Source: CAITWF01 sp038231575
GTDB taxonomy: Bacteria; Verrucomicrobiota; Verrucomicrobiia; Opitutales; Opitutaceae
Assembly (NCBI GenBank): GCA_038231575.1
Contig: JBBRLB010000028.1
Coordinates: forward strand, 1-53,519
DNA: 53,519 nt
Reading direction: 5' to 3'
Shown here: piece by piece, positions 31,310 through 38,158 of the stretch
Numbering within the stretch: the first letter of the stretch is position 1
Layout of the letters: each line of letters begins with the position of its first letter
Notes under the pieces: generated by a model
Databases searched by the model: none
What the model saw: only the letters and a program-made list of their open reading frames with translations
Told to the model about the DNA's origin: nothing
Translations under genes and position numbers: made by a program

Positions 31310-31570
31310 ATGAACACCGTTCCCGCCATGAAACTTGTCTCACTCTTCTCCCGCCTCGCCCTCACCGGCCTCGCGGCCTTTCTCCTCGGCGTCGTGCTCG
31401 ACACGCAGCCGCTCGCGCTCTTCGCCTTCGCGACCAGCGCGCTCGTCCTGCTCGTCGCCGCCGGCGACTACGCCCCGCGCTCGGCGCAGCCTCGCTCGCG
31501 CGCGGCGAACCTCCTCCCGTTTGCGCCGCTGCCGGCCCTGAACCCCACGGCCACACCACTCGCGGCCTGA
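31310..31570 (+). CDS. Small hypothetical membrane protein
   Basis: 86 residues from ATG 31310; an in-frame Met at residue 7 is also possible. It has two hydrophobic segments (LVSLFSRLALTGLAAFLLGV, ALFAFATSALVLLVAAGDYA) and a C-terminal Pro/Ala-rich tail. No family recognised. G/C-ending codons support it as coding. The 123 bases before it hold a short GC hairpin (31193-31211) without a T-run. It is followed after 87 bases by the AIM24-like gene. Confidence 0.5.
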   Translation: MNTVPAMKLVSLFSRLALTGLAAFLLGVVLDTQPLALFAFATSALVLLVAAGDYAPRSAQPRSRAANLLPFAPLPALNPTATPLAA

Positions 31571-31657
31571 TTTTGCCCGCGCGGCTTGGAAACATTTGCG
31601 AGTTTTCGAAGCAGCGGCGCGTTGAATTTATTTTCCCACCCCGCAGCGTTCCCCGCC

Positions 31658-32488
31658 ATGAACTCCTTCAACCCCTCCCCAATTCTCCCGCCCATGCACG
31701 TGATCGATTACAAGATTCACGGCGACGACATGCAGTTCGTCGAGGTCGAGCTCGACCCCCACGAGGCGATGGTCGCCGAGTCCGGCGCGATGATGTTCAT
31801 GGAGGAAGGCATCGCGATGGAGGCGATCTTCGGCGACGGCTCGCAGCAGACGTCCGGCTTCATGGGCGCGCTCATGGGCATGGGCAAACGCCTGCTCACG
31901 GGTGAATCGCTGTTCATGACGGTGTATCAAAACCAGTCCGGCATCAAACGCCGCATGGCGTTCGGCGCGCCGTATCCCGGCAAGATTCTGCCGGTGCCGT
32001 TGCGCGAACTCGGCGGTGAACTCATCGCGCAGAAGGATGCCTTTCTCTGTGCCGCGAAAGGCGTGGCCATCGGGATCGCGTTTCAAAAGAAACTCGGCGC
32101 GGGCTTGTTTGGCGGCGAGGGATTCATCCTCGAGCGGCTGACCGGCGACGGCCTCGCCTTCATCCACGCCGGCGGCACGCTTTACGAGCGCACGCTCCTG
32201 CCCGGCGAAACGTTGCGAATCGACACCGGCTGCATCGTCGCGTTTCAGCCCACGGTGGATTACGACATCCAATACGTCGGCGGCATCAAAACGGCGCTGT
32301 TCGGTGGCGAAGGTTTGTTTTTCGCGACGCTCCGCGGCCCAGGAAAAATCTGGCTGCAATCGCTGCCGTTCTCGCGGCTCGCGGGCCGCATCTACGCCGC
32401 GGCTCCCCAGACCGGCGGTGGGGGACGCGAAGAAGGTTCCGTTCTTGGCGGCCTCGGCCGCCTAATCGACGGCGACAATCGCCGGTGA
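31658..32488 (+). CDS. AIM24 / TIGR00266 family protein
   Basis: 276 residues from ATG 31658, or 264 from ATG 31694 (MHVIDYKIHG), which aligns better with the family start. The AIM24-like beta sheet is seen in VEVELDPHEAMVAESGAMMF, GIKRRMAFGAPYPGKILPVP, FAFIHAGGTLYERT-like LAFIHAGGTLYERTLLPGET and CIVAFQPTVDYDIQYVGGIK. The family is widespread and of unknown biochemical function; the yeast member is in mitochondria. A conserved glycine-rich part (KTALFGGEGLFFATLRGPGK) precedes a Ser/Leu tail. Confidence 0.85.
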   Translation: MNSFNPSPILPPMHVIDYKIHGDDMQFVEVELDPHEAMVAESGAMMFMEEGIAMEAIFGDGSQQTSGFMGALMGMGKRLLTGESLFMTVYQNQSGIKRRMAFGAPYPGKILPVPLRELGGELIAQKDAFLCAAKGVAIGIAFQKKLGAGLFGGEGFILERLTGDGLAFIHAGGTLYERTLLPGETLRIDTGCIVAFQPTVDYDIQYVGGIKTALFGGEGLFFATLRGPGKIWLQSLPFSRLAGRIYAAAPQTGGGGREEGSVLGGLGRLIDGDNRR

Positions 32489-32501
32489 CGCGCGGAGCGC
32501 A

Positions 32502-32573
32502 AAACCCAAACGCCAAAACTCCCCACGCCAAAATCGGCGGGCGGAAGATTTTGAGATTTGGCGGTTTGGGTTT
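32502..32573. repeat. Long imperfect inverted repeat
   Basis: AAACCCAAACGCCAAAACT (32502-32520) is inverted relative to GAGATTTGGCGGTTTGGGTT with T (32553-32573), about 85 percent paired by eye, with a spacer of about 32 bases. It lies in the 192-base gap before the DUF4199 gene. Confidence 0.5.
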
Positions 32574-32680
32574 CGAGATTTTCCGCTGCTCCGCCGCGGC
32601 CGATGCCGCTCATCCTGCGCGTTTGCCGGTCGACACACCGGGATTGTTTTCACCGCCCGAACCTGCAGGCTCGCCGCGTT

Positions 32681-33217
32681 ATGAAAACTTACCTCACCTA
32701 CGGTTCAGCAATGGCAGGCGGCGGCTTTCTTCTCGTCATTGTGCTCTATGTGCTCGGGTTTCACTCCGAACCCTCGAAGCTCAGCACCGCGCAATGGATT
32801 CAGGGCTGTGTCGGCCTGGGCATCGGCATCACGTGCATCGTGCTCGGCACGAAGGCGCGGCGCGCCCAGGTGCCACTCACCGAAAATTTCGGCTACGGCA
32901 GCGCGCTGGGCGCCGGCGTGATGATCGCGTTGTTCGCCTCGTTGATCGGACTCGTCACCACCTTTCTCTACGGCGGGGTGATCAACCCGCATTTCTTCGA
33001 CGTGATCCTCCAAGCCCAGGCGGAGCAACTCGAGGCCAAGGGCGTCAGCGCGGATAAGATCGAGCAGATCCAAAAAGTCAGCGCCCCATTCATGAAGCTC
33101 CCCGCCCAGATGGTGTTCGGTTTCCTCGGCGGCATGTTTTTCGGCACGCTTATTTCGCTCGTCACCGCCGCCTTCCTCAAGCGGCCGGCGAACGACGAGC
33201 TGCAGTCCGTCGGCTGA
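32681..33217 (+). CDS. DUF4199 family membrane protein
   Basis: 178 residues from ATG 32681 (MKTYLTYGSAMAGGGFLLVI). Four membrane segments are visible: GGGFLLVIVLYVLGF, CVGLGIGITCIVLGTKARRA, ALGAGVMIALFASLIGLVTTF and MVFGFLGGMFFGTLISLVTA. A basic segment (YGSA..YGG) and a soluble loop with FDVILQAQAEQLEAKGVSAD, KIEQIQKVSAPFM lie between helices 3 and 4, as in DUF4199. Function unknown. A strong terminator follows. Confidence 0.85.
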   Translation: MKTYLTYGSAMAGGGFLLVIVLYVLGFHSEPSKLSTAQWIQGCVGLGIGITCIVLGTKARRAQVPLTENFGYGSALGAGVMIALFASLIGLVTTFLYGGVINPHFFDVILQAQAEQLEAKGVSADKIEQIQKVSAPFMKLPAQMVFGFLGGMFFGTLISLVTAAFLKRPANDELQSVG

Positions 33218-33241
33218 GCCGGTTCGGTTCTCCAAGAGAAA

Positions 33242-33274
33242 CCGCGGAACCACACAACTGGTTCCGCGGCTTTT
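33242..33274. terminator. Strong intrinsic terminator
   Basis: An 11-base perfect stem, CCGCGGAACCA (33242-33252) with TGGTTCCGCGG (33259-33269), a six-base loop, then CTTTT. It lies between the convergent DUF4199 and PDZ genes. The plus direction has the better T-run; the minus direction (AAACCGCGG, reading TTTCTC) is weaker. Confidence 0.85.
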
Positions 33275-33297
33275 GATCCAACCAACTAAGCGGCCGC

Positions 33298-34377
33298 TTA
33301 GAAAAACAAAGGCGCGCGGCCGACGAAAGGTGCCGGCACCGGTGCGGCGATGCCCTGGCCGCGCGGACGAAGCACTTTTGTTTCCGCGCCCTTGAAATCA
33401 CCGTCGGTCTTGTAGCTGAACTGGGTGGAATCCTCGAGATTATCGAGGCGGCCGCGCACCTCCGCGGGCAGCGCCTTGCGCTCCTCGGGCGTGTTGATCG
33501 GGCCGGAGAAAATTTGTTCGCCCCGTTTGTTTTTCGCGACGAGCTCCTTCTTGCCGTCCTTCAGCGTGAGATCGAGTGAACCCTTTTCGTCGTCGAGCAC
33601 GACGTGGCTGTTGCCGGTGTTGACGGTGACGCTGACGCTGCGATCACCGGGACCGCCGCCGCTGCGCACGACGTTCAGGTGTTGCATGCCCGGCAGCAGC
33701 CCGCGGTCGATCAGGCCGAGCAGGCGATCGATGTCCTCGGTGCCGGCGATTTGCGCGTTGTGGGGGATGAGGTGGTCGAGCGTGCCAATGCTGCCGGAAT
33801 TGGAATCCGAGTTGGAGTTGGAAAACGCGAAGGCGCTCCCACTCCCGCCGCCGAATCCGGGGAACGCTTGGTTCAAATCCCAGCCGACCTTGGGGGCGTC
33901 ATGTTTCGCCAGCTTCACCTTGGCGGTCGTTTGTTTGCCGGTGCGGAGAAAGGTGAGCGTGACCTCATCGCCCTCCTTGTGGTTGCGAATCAAAACGGCG
34001 AGCTGCCGCTGCTCCACGAGCAACTGATCGTCGAGCTTCAGGAGAATGTCGTGCTGTTTGAGTGCGCCGGCGGCGGGGCTGTCGGGCACGACGTGATTCA
34101 CGACGAGTCCCGCGCCATCCTGCAGGCCGAGCTGCGCGGTGAGCGTTGCCGACACGGGCGAAGTCTCGACGCCAAGGAACGTGGTCGGCTCCGTTTCCAT
34201 CGTGGTGGCGCGGTGGATAATCGTCCGATGATCGGGGGCGGAGAGAACGCGCAGGCTTTTCTTGTCGTCCTTCTTGTCATCCGGGGCGGCCGGCTTGCCG
34301 GGATCAGCCGCGCGCGTCAGTGGCAGACTGACCGCGAGCCCGAGCAGCGGTAGGAGATAACGCAGGGAATTTTTCAT
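33298..34377 (-). CDS. Secreted PDZ-domain protein
   Basis: 359 residues with a signal peptide (LRYLLPLLGLAVSLPLTRAA). Residues about 65-155 are one PDZ domain (FLGVETSPVSATLTAQLGLQ, GAGLVVNHVVPDSPAAGALK, HDILLKLDDQLLVEQRQLAV, GDEVTLTFLRTGKQTTAKVK). The rest is a Ser/Asn-rich turn and a domain with RSVSVTVNTGNSHVVLDDEK. No protease domain is attached. It may act as an exported adaptor. It is the last gene of the ECF sigma factor cluster and may be under its control, an inference from position only. Confidence 0.8.
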   Translation of the reverse strand: MKNSLRYLLPLLGLAVSLPLTRAADPGKPAAPDDKKDDKKSLRVLSAPDHRTIIHRATTMETEPTTFLGVETSPVSATLTAQLGLQDGAGLVVNHVVPDSPAAGALKQHDILLKLDDQLLVEQRQLAVLIRNHKEGDEVTLTFLRTGKQTTAKVKLAKHDAPKVGWDLNQAFPGFGGGSGSAFAFSNSNSDSNSGSIGTLDHLIPHNAQIAGTEDIDRLLGLIDRGLLPGMQHLNVVRSGGGPGDRSVSVTVNTGNSHVVLDDEKGSLDLTLKDGKKELVAKNKRGEQIFSGPINTPEERKALPAEVRGRLDNLEDSTQFSYKTDGDFKGAETKVLRPRGQGIAAPVPAPFVGRAPLFF

Positions 34378-34410
34378 AAGAAGATCGGTTTTGATTTCTG
34401 GCGGGGCGGG

Positions 34411-34938
34411 TTATTGAAATTTCACGGGGACGACGCGGACCTCTTCCCGCGGAACGGTCCAGCGCACCAGCGCATTGGTGCGCGGATTTTTCCAGGTAAT
34501 GGTGTCCACATAGTTGAGCCGCTCGCGGCGCGCGGGGGTGCCGTCGTCGAGGGTGACGAGGCCTTCGTCCTGCGCGGCGTAGAGCACGTTCTCGGCTGCG
34601 ACGGGCTTGAACGCCGCCGCTGATTCCCGCGACGTCGGCGGCGTGTCCGGTGACGGCGCCACCGTCGCCAATGTCGGCGACGCGGTCGCCGCCTTCGCGA
34701 CTGACGGCAGACGATGGCGCACGGCCACCGTGCCGATCACGGCGAGCGCCGCGGCGGCGGGCAAGACGGCCGCCCAAAGCCACCAGAGCGGCGCGGGACG
34801 GCGAACCACTGGCGCTGCGACGGGCGCTGCGCTCGGCGTGCTGAGTTCGCACTCGATCCGCGCGAGGAAATCGCGCGTCGGAGCGGCGGGACGCAGGCGC
34901 TTCAATTCGGCTTCGAGTTGGGAAAGTTCGTCATCCAT
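34411..34938 (-). CDS. Probable membrane-bound anti-sigma-like protein
   Basis: 175 residues. The N-terminus is a short cytoplasmic helix (DDELSQLEAELKRLRPAAPT, FLARIECELS) followed by one membrane helix (PLWWLWAAVLPAAAALAVIG) and a periplasmic tail ending YVDTITWKNPRTNALVRWTV and PREEVRVVPVKFQ. This topology and the eight-base overlap with the ECF sigma gene fit a sigma-factor partner. It has no zinc-binding HxxxCxxC motif, so it is not a classic ZAS-type anti-sigma. The membership is inferred from location. Confidence 0.65.
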   Translation of the reverse strand: MDDELSQLEAELKRLRPAAPTRDFLARIECELSTPSAAPVAAPVVRRPAPLWWLWAAVLPAAAALAVIGTVAVRHRLPSVAKAATASPTLATVAPSPDTPPTSRESAAAFKPVAAENVLYAAQDEGLVTLDDGTPARRERLNYVDTITWKNPRTNALVRWTVPREEVRVVPVKFQ

Positions 34939-35446
34939 GGCAATCGGCTGCGCTCAGTTCGCGGCGGAGCGCGGCGAGCGCGTAACGATGACGCGAAGCC
35001 GCCGTGTTGGGTGGAATATCGAGCTGGCGGGCAATCTCATCGAAGGTGAGTTCGCCCCAAATCTTGAGCACGAGGACTTCGCGTTGTTCGATCGGCAGGC
35101 GGCGCAGCGCCGCCTCGATCGCGTCGCGCCGTTCGTCGCCATCCATCGCGGCGTCGAAAATCGGCACGTGATCGTCGGCATCGGCCATGGCGCGATCTTC
35201 GCGGGCGGTGCGGCGAGTCTCCCGGCGCGCGAGATCGAAGGCGGCACGACGGACCGACGTGACGAGCAGGGCCATCGGCTCGCCGGGCAGGGTGCGTTGA
35301 TGACGCCAGAAGCGCACGAACGCTTCCTGCACGACGTCTTCCGCGTCTGCCACCGACCGCGTCCACTGCCGCGCGCACAGCAGCAGTTTCGGGCCGTAAA
35401 GCTGAAACCATTTCTTCCAAGTGTCATCAGGTGAGGCATCCTCCAT
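34931..35446 (-). CDS. ECF-type RNA polymerase sigma factor
   Basis: 171 residues from ATG 35446 (an ATG at 35485 would add 13 residues). Region 2 is clear: LLLCARQWTRSVADAEDVVQ and EAFVRFWRHQ (DAEDVVQEAFVRFW motif), and region 4 has RRLPIEQREVLVLKIWGELT, FDEIARQLDIPPNTAASRHR with the DNA-binding helix, ending YALAALRRELS. It directs transcription of a small regulon, probably the membrane gene overlapping it and the PDZ gene. No upstream -35 match was checked. Confidence 0.9.
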   Translation of the reverse strand: MEDASPDDTWKKWFQLYGPKLLLCARQWTRSVADAEDVVQEAFVRFWRHQRTLPGEPMALLVTSVRRAAFDLARRETRRTAREDRAMADADDHVPIFDAAMDGDERRDAIEAALRRLPIEQREVLVLKIWGELTFDEIARQLDIPPNTAASRHRYALAALRRELSAADCHG

Positions 35447-35555
35447 GTTTTCGGAGTTTGTCGGTGTTTGCCTGAAGAGCGTCATCGCGGGCGAGGTTTG
35501 TCTAACGGCAGACAAAAAGGTTCACCCCACCGGGCGGCCGTGTCACGTGGACAAT

Positions 35556-35584
35556 AAAAAGGGGCCCGGTTTGCACCGGACCCC
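35556..35584 (-). terminator. Intrinsic terminator of the small membrane-peptide gene
   Basis: The stem GGGGCCCGGT (35561-35570) pairs with ACCGGACCCC (35575-35584), one mismatch. On the minus strand it is followed by five T residues (complement of AAAAA at 35556-35560). It lies 33 bases after the stop of the 60-residue gene. Confidence 0.8.
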
Positions 35585-35617
35585 CGTTGGAGTTTTCTTA
35601 TCTCGATCGGTCTTTAA

Positions 35618-35800
35618 TTACCGGCCGAAGATTTCCTTCCAAGTGATGCGATATTCCATCGCCGCGACGAACAGCAGCGCGAGGATGCTGCCGAAGCCGA
35701 CGATTGAATCCACCCCGACTTGGGAACGGACAGAAAGCACGAGAACAGCGGCGGCAGTGATGCCGAGGAGGGCCGCTTGGGTGATGATGTTATTCTTCAT
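35618..35800 (-). CDS. Small two-helix membrane protein
   Basis: 60 residues. Two hydrophobic helices (TQAALLGITAAAVLVLSVRS and SIVGFGSILALLFVAAMEYR) are joined by a short loop, with a basic end KEIFGR. No family recognised. The clear terminator after the stop and the divergent LysR gene 113 bases upstream support it as a real transcript. Its start and the LysR start share the same intergenic region with a palindrome, so the LysR regulator may control both. Confidence 0.65.
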   Translation of the reverse strand: MKNNIITQAALLGITAAAVLVLSVRSQVGVDSIVGFGSILALLFVAAMEYRITWKEIFGR

Positions 35801-35861
35801 GATGTATTTGGCTTTCGTTGAGCGAGCCCGTGAAGGACTCGATGGGCCTAGTATACGTCAC

Positions 35862-35890
35862 GAATAACAATAGTTGAAATCGTGTTATTC
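35862..35890. promoter_or_regulatory. Perfect 8-bp inverted repeat, probable regulator site
   Basis: GAATAACA (35862-35869) and TGTTATTC (35883-35890) are exact inverted copies with 13 bases between. The right arm lies 23 bases before the LysR ATG. The region is AT-rich compared with the rest. The position fits an autoregulatory LysR site shared with the divergent small-membrane-protein gene. Confidence 0.6.
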
Positions 35891-35913
35891 TATCGTTTCC
35901 ATCGTTATTGCCT

Positions 35914-36843
35914 ATGGAATTAGACCAACTTCGCTATGTCGTCGCCGTCGCCGATACGGGGAATTTCACCCGGGCGGCCGAGCGTAGCCACATCACGCAG
36001 CCCTCGCTAAGCCAGCAAATCCTGAATCTGGAGGCCGAAGTCGGCCATAAGCTGTTTCACCGGCTCGGCCGTAAAGCCGTCCTAACGGAGGCCGGAGCGA
36101 CGTTTCTCGACCGTGCGCGCAAAATCCTCTTCGAGGTCGACAACGCCGCCAAGGAACTCAGCGATCATCCGTCGCTGGATCGACGCATCACGGTCGGAGC
36201 GGTGCCGACGATCATGCCCTATCTGCTGGCGCCGGTGATCGCCAAATGCCACGAGCAGCATCCGAACCTGCAGATCCACGCGCGCGAGGACTTCCGCCAC
36301 GATCTCGTGCGCGGCGTCGTCGAGGGCGATCTCGATCTCGCGGTTGTCACTTTGCCGGTGAAGGACCACCGCCTGGCGATCGAGCCGTTGCTCACGGAGC
36401 AACTCTTGCTCGTCGTCGGCAAGAGCCACGCGTTCGCGAGCCGCCCGGAGATCAACATCAAGGAAATCGCGGAGGAGACCTTCGTCTCGATGGGCGACGC
36501 CAGCACGCTCGCCGCCCAAATCCGCGGATTTTTCGGCGATCACAACTTCGCCCCGACGATCGGCTACCGCTGCGCGCAAGTCACGACGCTCAAGCTTTTC
36601 GTCGCGATGGGCCTCGGCATCTCGATCCTGCCCGAGGTCGTGCGCCGGCCCGACGATCGGAACACGCTCACTTATTTGCGGCTGACCGGGGCTGCCCCCA
36701 CCCGCGAACTCGCGATCATCCGTCACCTCCAGCGCTATCAAAGCCGGGGCGCCGAGCAGTTTCTCGCGGTCCTGCGCGAACACGCCCGGCCACCCGTCGA
36801 ACCCCCTGCCGTGCCCGACGCTCCGGCCGCTCCCGTCACCTGA
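35914..36843 (+). CDS. LysR-family regulator, OxyR-like
   Basis: 309 residues from ATG 35914. The winged helix (MELDQLRYVVAVADTGNFTR, AAERSHITQPSLSQQILNLE) is typical of LysR, and the effector domain (TVGAVPTIMPYLLAPVIAKC, TLPVKDHRLAIEPLLTEQLL, GLGISILPEVVRR) resembles OxyR. The sensing loop of OxyR carries a reactive Cys in GHCLRDQ and a second Cys; here the equivalent region reads VSMGDASTLAAQIRGFFGDH with no Cys. Thus peroxide sensing by a disulfide is unlikely. It precedes an MFS gene and a U32 gene on the same strand and probably regulates them. Confidence 0.88.
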   Translation: MELDQLRYVVAVADTGNFTRAAERSHITQPSLSQQILNLEAEVGHKLFHRLGRKAVLTEAGATFLDRARKILFEVDNAAKELSDHPSLDRRITVGAVPTIMPYLLAPVIAKCHEQHPNLQIHAREDFRHDLVRGVVEGDLDLAVVTLPVKDHRLAIEPLLTEQLLLVVGKSHAFASRPEINIKEIAEETFVSMGDASTLAAQIRGFFGDHNFAPTIGYRCAQVTTLKLFVAMGLGISILPEVVRRPDDRNTLTYLRLTGAAPTRELAIIRHLQRYQSRGAEQFLAVLREHARPPVEPPAVPDAPAAPVT

Positions 36844-36884
36844 CAGATTGCGCTTTGGCGGAAAACGCCAACGCTCTACCCTTC

Positions 36885-38156
36885 ATGTCCGTTCCCGAAC
36901 AGCACCACGCCCTCACACCGGGCCGCGAGCGCGCCACGCTGCTTACGCTCGGCGCCGTGCAGTTCACGCATATTCTGGACTTTATGATCATGATGCCGCT
37001 CGGCGCGGAGCTCATGAAGGTGTTCAACATCACGCCGGCGCAGTTCACGCATCTCGTCGCCGCCTACGGACTCGCCGCCGCCGTCAGCGGTTTCGCCGGC
37101 GGCTTCGTGCTGGATCGTTTTGATCGCAAGCGCTCGCTGCTTTTTCTCTATTTCGGTTTCGGGCTGGCGACGTTCGCGTGCGGCCTCGCCCCCACCCATC
37201 ACTGGTTGATGGCCGCACGACTCGCGGCCGGCGCGTTCGGCGGACTCGCGGGCTCCATGGTCAGCGCGATGGTCGGTGACGTCATCCCCGCGGCGCGACG
37301 CGGCACCGCGTTGAGCCTCGTTTCAATGTCGTTCGCCGTCGCCTCCGTTCTGGGGGTGCCGACGGGGCTTTTGCTCGCGAGCAAGTTTGGCTGGCATGCG
37401 CCATTCTTCATGCTGGCCGGCTGCGCGGTCGCGAATCTCGCCCTCGCCTCCTACGCGCTGCCGCACGTCAAGACCGCCGTCCACGGCCATGAGCCCTGGC
37501 GGCAGATGAGCGAGATCATGTCGCACCGGATTCACCTGCGCGCCTTCGCCGTCGGCGCCGTGCTCGTGATGGCGGGCGGTTGTCTCGTGCCGTTCATCGC
37601 GCCCTCGATGATCGCAAATGTCGGGCTCACTCAGGTTCAACTCGCCTACGCCTACGGGGCGGGCGGACTGGCGAGCATCGTCAGCATGCCGATCATCGGC
37701 CGGCTCAGCGATCGCGTGGACAAACTCAAATTGCTCGGCTGGATGTCCGCGAGCGCCGTCATCGTCGTGCTCGTGCTCACGCGCCTCGGGCCTTCGCCCG
37801 TCGGGGTCGCCTGCCTCGTGATGGCGTTGTTCATGGTCACAATGTCGAGCCGCTTCACGCCCGCCATGGCGATGGTGACCAACGCCGTCGCCGCGCGTTA
37901 CCGCGGCGGATTCATGAGCGTGAACGCCGCCCTGCAACAGGCCGCAAGCGGTCTCGGCAATGTCATTGCGGGCATCTTCGTCACCAGCGATTCCGCCGGC
38001 CACCTCATCGGCTATCCCACGCTCGGTTACGCGGCCATCGGCTTCTTTATTCTCACTTACCTCGTCGCCGCCGAACTCCGCGCGGCCGCGCCGCACGTCG
38101 CGGAGCCCCGGAAAAACCCGCCCGTGCCGCTTGAGCCCATCGAGGCGGCTCTCTGA
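36885..38156 (+). CDS. MFS transporter
   Basis: 423 residues from ATG 36885, with about 12 membrane segments. Typical MFS parts are TLGAVQFTHILDFMIMMPLG (first helix), VLDRFDRKRSLLFLYFGF (loop 2-3 motif DRFDRKR), RLAAGAFGGLAGSMVSAMVG, and in the second half GRLSDRVDKLKLLGWM. It belongs to the drug/sugar efflux-like type; the substrate is unknown. The open frame continues upstream to 36246 but that part lies opposite the LysR reading frame, so the ATG after the LysR stop is preferred. The U32 gene starts two bases after its stop. Confidence 0.88.
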   Translation: MSVPEQHHALTPGRERATLLTLGAVQFTHILDFMIMMPLGAELMKVFNITPAQFTHLVAAYGLAAAVSGFAGGFVLDRFDRKRSLLFLYFGFGLATFACGLAPTHHWLMAARLAAGAFGGLAGSMVSAMVGDVIPAARRGTALSLVSMSFAVASVLGVPTGLLLASKFGWHAPFFMLAGCAVANLALASYALPHVKTAVHGHEPWRQMSEIMSHRIHLRAFAVGAVLVMAGGCLVPFIAPSMIANVGLTQVQLAYAYGAGGLASIVSMPIIGRLSDRVDKLKLLGWMSASAVIVVLVLTRLGPSPVGVACLVMALFMVTMSSRFTPAMAMVTNAVAARYRGGFMSVNAALQQAASGLGNVIAGIFVTSDSAGHLIGYPTLGYAAIGFFILTYLVAAELRAAAPHVAEPRKNPPVPLEPIEAAL

Positions 38157-38158
38157 CC

